Part shown: positions 33,449-39,442 of the stretch, piece by piece
Layout: each line of letters opens with the position of its first letter
Numbering within the stretch: the stretch's first letter is position 1
NCBI GenBank assembly: GCA_934435195.1
Contig: CAKSAJ010000001.1
Location: forward strand, 1 to 64,000
DNA length: 64,000 nucleotides
Source of the DNA: an uncultured Schaedlerella sp.
GTDB taxonomy: Bacteria; Bacillota; Clostridia; Lachnospirales; Lachnospiraceae
Reading direction: 5' to 3'
Made by a program: the position numbers and the translations under genes
The notes under the pieces: model-generated
What the model saw: the letters and a program-made list of their open reading frames with translations, nothing else
Told to the model about the DNA's origin: nothing
Database searches by the model: none

Positions 33449-33477
33449 ACTATAGCACAGCAAAATATAAAAATCAA
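33449..33477 (-). promoter_or_regulatory. Repressor promoter (PRM-like)
   Basis: On the minus strand, TTGATT (complement of 33472-33477) and TATAGT (complement of 33449-33454) are 17 bases apart, with the repressor start about 28 bases downstream. Confidence 0.65.
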
Positions 33478-33485
33478 GACAGAAA

Positions 33486-33553
33486 GTTCATTTAACGAAC
33501 AAAAAAGAATTGACAATGTTAGAAAAATGAACTATTATGTTCTTGCAAGGAAC
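33486..33553 (+). promoter_or_regulatory. Early lytic promoter (PR-like) with paired repressor operators
   Basis: A near-consensus promoter TTGACA (33510-33515) and TATTAT (33533-33538) with 17-base spacing faces the plus-strand early genes. Two 15-base palindromes of the form GTTC-N7-GAAC flank it (33486-33500 and 33539-33553). Extra GAAC half-sites occur at 33529-33532 and 33559-33562, so the -10 box sits between GAAC and GTTC. This layout indicates cooperative repressor binding and a lysis-lysogeny switch. Confidence 0.8.
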
Positions 33554-33578
33554 TTTTAGAACAAAGCGAGGTGAGAAA

Positions 33579-33680
33579 ATGAAAGGAAATAAAATTTGGG
33601 CATCGTTCCCAGAACGACACCCATGGATCCCTACGATTATTTCAATAATTGCATTAATTGTTGCATACACCAAAGGATAA
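33579..33680 (+). CDS. 33-residue membrane peptide, first gene of the early transcript
   Basis: The gene starts about 35 bases after the predicted early transcription start and has GAGGTGAG upstream. The peptide is KGNKIWASFPERHPWIP followed by a hydrophobic TIISIIALIVAYTKG helix, so it is a single-pass membrane protein. Its 3' third overlaps the 3' end of the minus-strand gene at 33637. The function is unknown. Confidence 0.55.
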   Translation: MKGNKIWASFPERHPWIPTIISIIALIVAYTKG

Positions 33681-34008
33681 TATCATCAATTCCGTGTCCA
33701 TAAGACTTCAGAAGAGCAAAAACGGAGAGGGTAGTGGTAATGCCATAAGGAACCCATTTTTTAAGAGATTCGTTTTTAATATGGTGGAGGTAACCTTTTC
33801 CACTTTCGGTGATGGTATAAGTGTATTCGCAAGACATTGTATCAATATCGATTACACGTGGAGAAAAATCAATAAATCCGAAATCGTGTAGCTGATAAAG
33901 ACAATCTTCGGAGAGATTATTGGACTCTGGTGGTGAGATTGAAGTGACTTTTGAAAAATGCTTCAGTAACTTCAAAGAGTCTTTGCTTAGAAAATTTGAA
34001 TTTGCCAT
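33637..34008 (-). CDS. Cassette 1 minus-strand gene: DUF2513-like winged-helix protein with membrane segment
   Basis: The 123-residue protein shows a winged-helix-like N-terminal part (SEDCLYQLHDFGFIDFSPRVID to YTYTITESGKGYLHHI) and a hydrophobic C-terminal segment (WVPYGITTTLSVFALLKSYG). Its layout resembles the gene at 34437, which I assign to DUF2513. The start at 34008 has AAAGGAG on the minus strand. It has its own conserved promoter and 5' hairpin and runs against the early operon, which suggests expression in the lysogen. Confidence 0.6.
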   Translation of the reverse strand: MANSNFLSKDSLKLLKHFSKVTSISPPESNNLSEDCLYQLHDFGFIDFSPRVIDIDTMSCEYTYTITESGKGYLHHIKNESLKKWVPYGITTTLSVFALLKSYGHGIDDIILWCMQQLMQLLK

Positions 34009-34025
34009 AAAAGACTCCTTTCTTA

Positions 34026-34052
34026 TGTACTCGGCATGGCAATGCCTGTACA
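34026..34052 (-). other. 5' leader hairpin of cassette 1
   Basis: TGTAC-tc-GGCAT-ggca-ATGCC-t-GTACA forms a near-perfect hairpin. It lies right at the predicted 5' end of the minus-strand mRNA and just upstream of its ribosome site. Equivalent hairpins occur in cassettes 2, 3 and 4. Confidence 0.7.
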
Positions 34053-34055
34053 TAG

Positions 34056-34084
34056 AGTATAGGGAAATCAGACAACAAATACAA
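34056..34084 (-). promoter_or_regulatory. Cassette 1 minus-strand promoter
   Basis: On the minus strand, TTGTAT (complement of 34079-34084), a 17-base spacer and TATACT (complement of 34056-34061). The same boxes and spacing recur at three other sites in the next 2.6 kb. Confidence 0.75.
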
Positions 34085-34103
34085 GAAGAAAGAAGGTGTA
34101 AGT

Positions 34104-34268
34104 ATGAAGAACAACGCAGTATCTACAGAAAATATTCAAAAGAAAAAAGATGATTCAAAAGAATTCGCTGAATTATTAAAGTGAGTACCACCGGAGAGAA
34201 AAGGCGAGGTTCTTGGATTGGTGACAGGTTTTGTAATCTGCGTAGAGAATGAGAAGAAAGTGGGGTGA
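34104..34268 (+). pseudogene. Cassette 1 plus-strand first ORF with an in-frame TGA
   Basis: The ORF opens well (AGAAGGTG then ATG) and encodes KNNAVSTENIQKKKDDSKEF onwards, but a TGA at 34182-34184 stops it after 26 residues. Reading through gives a 54-residue protein continuing VPPERKGEVLGLVTGFVICVENEKKVG. The cassette 3 copy has CGA (Arg) at that site, so the TGA is a point change in a recently duplicated gene. Either it is inactive or it makes only the short peptide. Confidence 0.6.
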
Positions 34269-34273
34269 GAAAG

Positions 34274-34459
34274 ATGAAGGCTTTATTAGTGGTAATAGCA
34301 CTCATAGCAACTGTCAAATGGATAAAATGGAAGGTTTCAACACTTGCATTAATCTATTATAACGAACAAAACCAATACAAACATCCAACAAATGAAGAAA
34401 TGAAAGAATGTATTGGCTTTGTTGTAAAAAATTCGATTAAAGATGTAACTGGCCGTTAA
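34274..34459 (+). CDS. Cassette 1 plus-strand second ORF, small membrane protein
   Basis: The 61-residue protein has a hydrophobic N-terminal helix (ALLVVIALIATV) and a polar tail. GGGGTGAG upstream is shared with cassettes 2 and 3, but the coding sequence is not. Its end overlaps the end of the convergent gene at 34437 by 23 bases. The function is unknown. Confidence 0.55.
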   Translation: MKALLVVIALIATVKWIKWKVSTLALIYYNEQNQYKHPTNEEMKECIGFVVKNSIKDVTGR

Positions 34460-34832
34460 TCAATTGTGAAATAACGTTGACCGCTATCTGTGAAATTATG
34501 TCGATAGAAAGCGTTCCAACATTAGCCCCAACACTTTTGACTTTGTCCCATACAGTTTCGGGGCGAATATGTTCAATAAATTCATAACCAGAATAAGTAA
34601 TACGATAAACACTGATATCTTCAATACTGTTATCGGTACTATAGCGGGAAAGTCGGATGAAATCAGCATCCTCAAGGACGAGCAAAGTATTGGCTATTTC
34701 CCCGATGGGACAGTCGAGAGATTCTTTCAGATCATAGATGTCAATTGTTGAAACTTCCAGTTCCGAATTTATTGACAGATGGTCTTCGAGAAAAAAGAGA
34801 ATACTACGTACATGTTCGGGATTTAGCTTCAT
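34437..34832 (-). CDS. Cassette 2 minus-strand gene: DUF2513-family protein
   Basis: The 131-residue protein matches the DUF2513 pattern: an N-terminal MKLNPEHVRSILFFLED, a winged-helix core (LLVLEDADFIRLSRY to YRITYSGYEFIEHIRPETVW) and a hydrophobic amphipathic C-terminus (LSIDIISQIAVNVISQLING). DUF2513 proteins are frequent in prophages of Firmicutes, and their role is unknown. The start at 34832 is the conserved one, though ACTCC on the plus strand gives a modest minus-strand ribosome site. Confidence 0.75.
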   Translation of the reverse strand: MKLNPEHVRSILFFLEDHLSINSELEVSTIDIYDLKESLDCPIGEIANTLLVLEDADFIRLSRYSTDNSIEDISVYRITYSGYEFIEHIRPETVWDKVKSVGANVGTLSIDIISQIAVNVISQLINGQLHL

Positions 34833-34854
34833 AAACAAACACTCCTTTCATATA

Positions 34855-34877
34855 TACTCGGCATGGCGGCGCCTGTA
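34855..34877 (-). other. 5' leader hairpin of cassette 2
   Basis: TAC-tc-GGC with GCC-t-GTA, enclosing ATGGCGGC. It occupies the same position and has the same outline as the leader hairpins of cassettes 1 and 4, with a shorter outer stem. Confidence 0.55.
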
Positions 34878-34882
34878 AGGAA

Positions 34883-34911
34883 AGTATAGGAGAAACAAAC
34901 AATTATTACAA
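34883..34911 (-). promoter_or_regulatory. Cassette 2 minus-strand promoter
   Basis: TTGTAA (complement of 34906-34911), a 17-base spacer and TATACT (complement of 34883-34888). The whole element is nearly identical to the one in cassette 4. Confidence 0.75.
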
Positions 34912-34929
34912 GAGAAAGAGGTGAAACAC

Positions 34930-35100
34930 ATGATGAACTTAGAAGAAAAGAAAAAACAGGAAATCAAGAGGATGGTGGGCATAGCAGAGCAGATTGATTT
35001 GACGGGTATTTACCTATTGATAAGAGATGCCACCACACTACTGGCGCATCAGCGAGAGGTAGAAGCAAGGGGAGAGAATCTGGAGAAGAAAGTAGGGTGA
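34930..35100 (+). CDS. Cassette 2 plus-strand first ORF
   Basis: The 56-residue, highly charged helical protein (MNLEEKKKQEIKRMVGIAEQ at its start) has GAGGTG upstream. The C-terminal ENLEKKVG resembles the end of the cassette 1/3 ORF (ENEKKVG) and of the cassette 4 copy. Of the four paralogous first ORFs in the array this is the only intact one. The function is unknown. Confidence 0.6.
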   Translation: MMNLEEKKKQEIKRMVGIAEQIDLTGIYLLIRDATTLLAHQREVEARGENLEKKVG

Positions 35101-35105
35101 GGAAG

Positions 35106-35288
35106 ATGAACTCAGCGAGAATGAAAGCAGAAGTTGTACAGGTTATTAGAACAGAAACTGTTGAAGGGAAAGGAACAAAAGAAAGTCCAATATGCAGAAT
35201 CACAAGATATTGGACTTTAGATGGAGAACTTCTGTCGGAAGAAACTTATATGGGAGAAGGTGTAAGACCTGCAAAAAACTCTATTTAG
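35106..35288 (+). CDS. Cassette 2 plus-strand second ORF
   Basis: The 60-residue protein is rich in charged beta-type sequence (AEVVQVIRTETVEGKGTKESP to RYWTLDGELLSEE), a pattern common in small phage proteins of unknown role. It starts five bases after the previous stop with GGGTGAG upstream. It overlaps the convergent gene at 35281 by eight bases. Confidence 0.55.
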   Translation: MNSARMKAEVVQVIRTETVEGKGTKESPICRITRYWTLDGELLSEETYMGEGVRPAKNSI

Positions 35289-35958
35289 AAACGAGTTGCT
35301 TAGCAGATTCATAAGCGAGGTCGGCATCAACAAATGTGACAAATGCATTAATGAAAATTCTCAAATTATTAAGATCATAGTCGGGATGCCTTTTCTCATA
35401 ATGCGTTTCGTCATTGCCAAGCCAAGCGGACGCACAAGCAAGAGTAACAAGACGCTCATCATGAATGTAATTTTTGATACAAGGCATAAGCTGAAGTTTC
35501 GCAACAGAATCCTTTAAGGAAGGATCTTTGTAAAGTATGTAGTCCTTAATTAAAAATTCAATAGCTTTGCGATAACCCATTCCACAAATGGTGTCTAATC
35601 CCAAGACTTCTGCCTTATAAGACTGTTTGTAAATTTTTACAAAGTTACTAGAAAGCTCAGAGATAGCAGAAGAGAAAGAGCAGTCTACAGCTTTTGCAGG
35701 AGAACTACTTCCAAAAGAGTAGCTGTAATCATTGTATGGGTCAAAGGGATGACTAGAAATAAAACATTCATTGCAGTTTTCGCAATAATTGAGAAGATAA
35801 ATGATATTATCATCCTCATCTTCATAATCAATACAAACAGCGTAAAGAGGAGTAGGGAGCAAAGTAATGCCGCAGCAAGGACAAGAACTAGCAAACATTA
35901 TGTCTTCCGGAGAAGAATGTCCATCATTCAAGTGGTGAACTAAAAAATTACGTTTCAT
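35281..35958 (-). CDS. Cassette 3 minus-strand gene: zinc-ribbon plus DUF4145-like protein
   Basis: The 225-residue protein has an N-terminal four-cysteine ribbon (CPCC at about residues 24-27 and CENC at about 55-58) and a C-terminal helical domain (GMGYRKAIEFLIKDYI to LACASAWLGNDETHYEKRHPDYD) of the DUF4145 type, which also occurs attached to restriction and defence proteins. The start at 35958 has AAAGGAG. It is driven from the conserved cassette promoter and is probably made in the lysogen. A protective function is plausible but unproven. Confidence 0.7.
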   Translation of the reverse strand: MKRNFLVHHLNDGHSSPEDIMFASSCPCCGITLLPTPLYAVCIDYEDEDDNIIYLLNYCENCNECFISSHPFDPYNDYSYSFGSSSPAKAVDCSFSSAISELSSNFVKIYKQSYKAEVLGLDTICGMGYRKAIEFLIKDYILYKDPSLKDSVAKLQLMPCIKNYIHDERLVTLACASAWLGNDETHYEKRHPDYDLNNLRIFINAFVTFVDADLAYESAKQLVSK

Positions 35959-35987
35959 AAGAATCTCCTTTGTAAGTAAAATATTTG

Positions 35988-36001
35988 GCTCCGCAAGGAG
36001 C
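35988..36001 (-). other. 5' leader hairpin of cassette 3
   Basis: GCTCC-gcaa-GGAGC, a compact stem in the position of the other cassette leader hairpins. Confidence 0.6.
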
Positions 36002-36011
36002 TTATAAAAAG

Positions 36012-36040
36012 AGTATAGGAGAATTGGATAACAAATACAA
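36012..36040 (-). promoter_or_regulatory. Cassette 3 minus-strand promoter
   Basis: TTGTAT (complement of 36035-36040), a 17-base spacer and TATACT (complement of 36012-36017), matching cassette 1. Confidence 0.75.
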
Positions 36041-36058
36041 GAGAAAGAAGGTGCAATC

Positions 36059-36221
36059 ATGAAGAACACAGTGCATGTAGAAAGCGTTCAAAAGAAAAAA
36101 AGATGATTCAAAAGAATTCGCTGAACTATTAAAGCGAGTACCACCAGAGAGAAAAGGCGAGGTTCTTGGACTGGTGACAGGTTTTGTAATCTGCGTAGAG
36201 AATGAGAAGAAAGTGGGGTGA
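36059..36221 (+). pseudogene. Cassette 3 plus-strand first ORF with a frameshift in a run of seven A
   Basis: This copy of the cassette 1 ORF has seven A at 36095-36101 where the other has six, so translation stops at 36104-36106 after 15 residues. Removing one A restores a 53-residue frame ending VGLVTG-type sequence and ENEKKVG at 36219-36221, with Arg (CGA) at the site that is TGA in cassette 1. It could be a decayed copy, or the A-run could allow polymerase or ribosome slippage. Confidence 0.6.
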
Positions 36222-36226
36222 GAAAG

Positions 36227-36406
36227 ATGCGAGTGACAATAACGGGAAAAGATCAAGTTATTCAAGATATGGAAGAGGTAGAAAGATTAATAGAGGAAGC
36301 TAAAAAAATTCTTTACCGCATTCCAACAGAAATAAAAATTGAAGTGGAGAAATGCGGTAAAGAGGCTATAGGATTAGAGACTATTGATTCTCAAGATATT
36401 CAATAA
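36227..36406 (+). CDS. Cassette 3 plus-strand second ORF
   Basis: The 59-residue protein begins RVTITGKDQVIQDMEEVERL and is mostly helical with many acidic residues (EEAKKIL, EVEKCGKEAI). It shares the GGGGTGAG leader with cassette 1 but not the coding sequence. Its 3' end overlaps the minus-strand gene at 36381 by 26 bases. Confidence 0.55.
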   Translation: MRVTITGKDQVIQDMEEVERLIEEAKKILYRIPTEIKIEVEKCGKEAIGLETIDSQDIQ

Positions 36407-36560
36407 TGCTGGACAAAACATATGCAGTTTGCTGAGAAATTGAATCAAGTAAAAATTTTGTATCGGCATCAATGTCAGATTGGCCTATCTGATTCTGGAT
36501 GGAAGCCATACAGTCAGAATAGACAGTCTTAACTTGAGAAATATCAGTTATAGGTTTCAT
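36381..36560 (-). CDS. Cassette 4 minus-strand gene, 59 residues
   Basis: The start MKPITDISQVKTVYSD at 36560 has AAGGAG upstream on the minus strand. The short protein looks fully helical (DADTKFLLDSISQQTAYVLSSIIEYLENQ). I recognise no family. The same promoter and leader design as its three neighbours supports real expression. Confidence 0.6.
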   Translation of the reverse strand: MKPITDISQVKTVYSDCMASIQNQIGQSDIDADTKFLLDSISQQTAYVLSSIIEYLENQ

Positions 36561-36576
36561 TACAATTCTCCTTTCG

Positions 36577-36609
36577 TTTGTACTTGGCTCTGGCGGGAGC
36601 CTGTACAAA
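36577..36609 (-). other. 5' leader hairpin of cassette 4
   Basis: TTTGTAC-tt-GGCTC-tggcgg-GAGCC-t-GTACAAA, the strongest of the four leader hairpins, placed between the minus-strand promoter and the ribosome site. Confidence 0.75.
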
Positions 36610-36610
36610 A

Positions 36611-36639
36611 AGTATAGGAGAAACAAACAATTATTACAA
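36611..36639 (-). promoter_or_regulatory. Cassette 4 minus-strand promoter
   Basis: TTGTAA (complement of 36634-36639), a 17-base spacer and TATACT (complement of 36611-36616), nearly identical to cassette 2. Confidence 0.75.
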
Positions 36640-36660
36640 GAGAAAGAGGTGGAACATACG

Positions 36661-36824
36661 ATGAACTTAGAAGAAAAGAAATGGAGATTAAGAACATGGT
36701 GAGCATGGCAAAACAGATTGACTTACCAGGAATTCTAGCATTGACAAACGCTGCAAACATTTTACTAATGTGTCAACAGGAGGCAGAACAGAGAGAAGGA
36801 TGTGTGGAGAAGAAAGTAGGCTGA
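36661..36824 (+). pseudogene. Cassette 4 plus-strand first ORF, frameshifted copy of the cassette 2 ORF
   Basis: The opening MNLEEKK matches cassette 2, but a four-base difference after it shifts the frame and the ORF stops after 13 codons. The frame matching cassette 2 (EIKNMVSMAKQIDLPGI to CVEKKVG) is open from an ATG at 36681 to a TGA at 36822-36824 and could be made as a 47-residue protein by internal initiation. AGAAAAG is the only ribosome-like site before that ATG. Confidence 0.55.
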
Positions 36825-36923
36825 AACAAAAAACGCTTCACACAATTGAATCTTCCATATTAGATATGAGCACGAAAAAAGTACAATCCGTGCATCATAT
36901 ATTGAAAAAAGGAGGAGATTGAA

Positions 36924-37079
36924 ATGAAAAGCTGTGGATTGCAGATTGTCAAGAAAATCAGAATCAATGGAGAATTGTATCTACAAGATGACCTGGAGCA
37001 GCAAAAAGTAAGAGAAATGATAGATGCAAGATTAGATGAAGTGATGAACAATCATGGATTCAAAAGAAAGGAGAAGTAA
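36924..37079 (+). CDS. 51-residue phage protein
   Basis: AAAGGAGGAG lies 5-14 bases before the ATG, an excellent site. The basic protein (KSCGLQIVKKIRINGELYLQDD to DEVMNNHGFKRKEK) is mostly charged helix. It resumes the continuous plus-strand early operon after the cassette array. The function is unknown. Confidence 0.55.
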   Translation: MKSCGLQIVKKIRINGELYLQDDLEQQKVREMIDARLDEVMNNHGFKRKEK

Positions 37080-37081
37080 CA

Positions 37082-37273
37082 GTGGATAAGTTTGTGAAAA
37101 AGGCGAAAAACTTCGGCTTAATAACAATAACATGTCTAGCAGCATGGATACTGTTAAAAGTATTAGGAACAATAGGACTTCCGGGAACGAATGGAATGCT
37201 GTTGCTGGAAGCAGGGACACTAGCAACAGCATGGATTACATTGTTTACGCTAGCTAATATCAAGGAGGATTGA
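37082..37273 (+). CDS. 63-residue membrane protein
   Basis: GTG start preceded by AAAGGAG inside the previous gene. Two hydrophobic segments are seen (LITITCLAAWILLKVLGTIGL at about 13-33 and LLLEAGTLATAWITLFTLA at about 40-58), so it is a small hairpin membrane protein. No family is recognised. Confidence 0.55.
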   Translation: MDKFVKKAKNFGLITITCLAAWILLKVLGTIGLPGTNGMLLLEAGTLATAWITLFTLANIKED

Positions 37274-37274
37274 G

Positions 37275-37595
37275 ATGAACAGAAAAACTATAACTAAAAC
37301 TACGCTCATCGATCGGAGAAAAGTAGAAATTTTCCTACAAATCGAAGGAGTAAAAGAACTTGAAAGATTATACGACCAGACCATAGTACCATACTTTGGC
37401 GATTGTTGCTGCACTACCGCAACCAACAACACACTCTACGATATGGCAGAGACGATCCTCGATAATTTTGACGAGTTCAAATACAGCAGATTGTTTAAAG
37501 GCAAAAGCAATGATAAAGAAGAAAGAATCCTAAAGTTGATGGGATACATAGATGATATGTGCTGCGTAGCATTTTATAGTTTTTCGGAGGAATAA
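37275..37595 (+). CDS. Hypothetical phage protein, 106 residues
   Basis: The ATG follows the previous stop by one base with GGAGG upstream. The sequence is polar, with an unusual Cys cluster (DCCCTTATNN at about residues 43-52) and another CC pair near residue 97 that could bind a metal. The context is the early operon, and the function is unknown. Confidence 0.6.
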   Translation: MNRKTITKTTLIDRRKVEIFLQIEGVKELERLYDQTIVPYFGDCCCTTATNNTLYDMAETILDNFDEFKYSRLFKGKSNDKEERILKLMGYIDDMCCVAFYSFSEE

Positions 37596-37599
37596 CGGA

Positions 37600-38028
37600 A
37601 TGAGAACGATAAAAGTAAATAAGGCCCAGCTTTACGAGCTGATAAAGAAATACTGCCCGTACACATTACCACGGATCGAGAACACGGTATACGAAAAAGC
37701 AAACAGAGCAGATGCTTATTGGTTACGATTTTCCAATCAGGAGGGACAATGGGTAATTGCATATCTGGAGATGTTCTGCAACCGACCGACAATGAGGATT
37801 AGCTGCAGGTTAGATCATTATGATAAGACAATCACAGTAGATGAAACGGATATTAAAGGAATGATCCGGGAGATATCCAGAAGTGAAAAAAGAGAACACG
37901 TATGGACAATTCGTTGGACGGATAATAGTGGAATCGACAGTTGTAGAGGAACAGAAGAGGATGCAGAAAGATATGCAGCAGAAAAATGTAGGGAACACGG
38001 GAAATCGGGATACATACTCGTGGAATAA
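37600..38028 (+). CDS. Hypothetical phage protein, 142 residues
   Basis: The start has CGGAGG upstream. The protein is basic with alternating beta-like segments (WVIAYLEMFCNRPTM, TITVDETDIKGM, WTIRWTDNSG) and no catalytic motif that I recognise. It lies between the small early genes and the replication module. Confidence 0.55.
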   Translation: MRTIKVNKAQLYELIKKYCPYTLPRIENTVYEKANRADAYWLRFSNQEGQWVIAYLEMFCNRPTMRISCRLDHYDKTITVDETDIKGMIREISRSEKREHVWTIRWTDNSGIDSCRGTEEDAERYAAEKCREHGKSGYILVE

Positions 38029-38045
38029 AAAACGACAATAAAAAA

Positions 38046-38113
38046 GCTGGTATCTGCAAATACCAGCAGGTCCGCCATAGGCGTTAAAGACTATAGATAT
38101 AATATCATGGCGG
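38046..38113. repeat. Paired inverted repeats upstream of rep, candidate replication origin
   Basis: GCTGGTAT (38046-38053) with ATACCAGC (38060-38067) forms a strong short hairpin. CCGCCAT (38072-38078) with ATGGCGG (38107-38113) forms a wider palindrome enclosing TATAAT (38098-38103). They lie 80-150 bases before an HUH Rep gene, where double-strand origins of rolling-circle replicons often are. The -10 box could alternatively mark a rep promoter under palindromic control. Confidence 0.5.
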
Positions 38114-38194
38114 GCCTAATATGTCAAGAAATTGGAGGGCGAAAGAAGCCCTTGTAACACTTGATAAAGATATTAAAGATAGGACACAGAGGCT

Positions 38195-38953
38195 ATGGTA
38201 AAGAGAAAGAGGTACAGATTCAGACAGGGAGATATCATCGATATAGAAGAGTTCCATGATGGCAGGTATGGAGGTCCAGGAACAGGGAGAGCGAAAAGAG
38301 CCAAACCAACAGAGGAACAGATGAGGACAGTCAATGCTCAGAACAAAGCTAAGAGATGCAGACAGAGAATGCTAGAGTATTTCAGCGAAGGAGACATCCT
38401 TGCAACCTGGACATATGAAGTGAGAAACAGGCCACCGGATATGCAGGTAGCGTTGAAAGATTTTCAGAAAGCCATGAGATATGTGAGACACGAGTTCAAG
38501 AAGAGAGGATATGAGGTTTTCTGGATCAGGAACATAGAAAAAGGCACAAAGGGAGCTTGGCACATCCATCTGGTTATCAATGAGATTGGAGACACAGCGA
38601 GCATCATTCAGAGAGCATGGAAACATGGCGGTACATGGTCCATAAAAATCAAAAATAGCCAATACTATGACGAGGATTTCACAAAGCTGTCCAACTACAT
38701 GACCAAGGATGAACATACCACCGAGGAAAAGAAAAACGGGAAACTGGGAAAACCGAGACTTAGCAAGGCAAATTATAACACGAGTCGTAATATGCCATTA
38801 CCGCAGCCTAAGGTTGACAAGCTCCAGAGATGGAAAGAAGAACCAAAACCTAAAAAGGGATATTACATTGCCAAGATCCATGAGGGTATCAACCCGGTGA
38901 CGGGATACAGATACCGGCAATATACAATGATACGACTGAACAGGAGGATTTGA
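38195..38953 (+). CDS. HUH-family rolling-circle Rep protein
   Basis: The 252-residue protein contains the metal-binding HUH-type motif in AWHIHLVINE (about residues 126-135) and a downstream Tyr in SNYMTKDEHT (about 169) suited as the nicking nucleophile. A basic N-terminus and a short basic C-terminal stretch flank it. Such Rep proteins nick an origin and start rolling-circle replication. They are found in small plasmids and in a subset of Firmicute prophages. It stands at the head of the replication block. Confidence 0.8.
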   Translation: MVKRKRYRFRQGDIIDIEEFHDGRYGGPGTGRAKRAKPTEEQMRTVNAQNKAKRCRQRMLEYFSEGDILATWTYEVRNRPPDMQVALKDFQKAMRYVRHEFKKRGYEVFWIRNIEKGTKGAWHIHLVINEIGDTASIIQRAWKHGGTWSIKIKNSQYYDEDFTKLSNYMTKDEHTTEEKKNGKLGKPRLSKANYNTSRNMPLPQPKVDKLQRWKEEPKPKKGYYIAKIHEGINPVTGYRYRQYTMIRLNRRI

Positions 38954-38956
38954 TTC

Positions 38957-39400
38957 ATGAAAAAAGTAACAATATACACCAAAGCCTCAACGAAGAATCT
39001 AAAGGTAGAGATTGGGTATTATGCGGCAATCGTAGAGTATGTCGCAAGAGACGGCCCTGTTTCGAGACCGGTAGTAGGGTATGAAAAAAATACAACTTAT
39101 AACAGATTAGTTCTACAGGCGATTATATGCGGTTTATGCGCTCTCAATCAACCTTGCGAAGTGACGATACATACAGACTGCGTATTTGTTCGCAACATGC
39201 TCAATAGTGACAATCCAGAACGTTGGCAGAGAAGCGAGTGGATTAAGAGAGGTGGCGGAGAGGTCAAGCACAAAGATCTGTGGCAGCAGTACCTTGAAGT
39301 AAAAGGGGAGCACAAAATAACTGCAAAGCCTAATGACTACGAGAGTTTGCCGGACTATCTGCAAAAAATGGACAAATTAATGGAAAAATTAAAGAAATAA
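38957..39400 (+). CDS. RNase HI-fold protein lacking two catalytic acids
   Basis: The 147-residue sequence aligns along its length with RNase HI: IYTKAS against the usual TDGS start, TTYNRLVLQAI against NNRMEL-A-I, VTIHTDCVFVRNML against the third acid strand, and WQRSEWIKRGGGEVKHKDLWQ against the basic handle region. The first Asp is Lys9 and the Glu is Val52, while the third acid, Asp74, is kept and the final Asp is absent. Cleavage of RNA:DNA hybrids is therefore unlikely. It may bind hybrids near the Rep origin. It is four bases downstream of rep. Confidence 0.7.
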   Translation: MKKVTIYTKASTKNLKVEIGYYAAIVEYVARDGPVSRPVVGYEKNTTYNRLVLQAIICGLCALNQPCEVTIHTDCVFVRNMLNSDNPERWQRSEWIKRGGGEVKHKDLWQQYLEVKGEHKITAKPNDYESLPDYLQKMDKLMEKLKK

Positions 39401-39442
39401 GCAAGAAACCCTAGAGAACACTAGGATTGGGAGGAAAAAAGA

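Larger units (their letters stand above)
34142..36229. repeat. Direct repeat of about 135 bp shared by cassettes 1 and 3
   Basis: 34142-34276 and 36094-36229 are almost identical, differing by about four substitutions and one extra A. They cover the main part of the first plus-strand ORF and the ribosome site and start codon of the next gene. This indicates a recent duplication and could support deletion of the roughly 1.95 kb between the copies by homologous recombination. Confidence 0.85.

Noticed and set aside
37500..38040. Additional genes on the minus strand
   Set aside because: Several overlapping minus-strand frames exist opposite the 142-residue gene but lack ribosome sites and the conserved cassette promoter.
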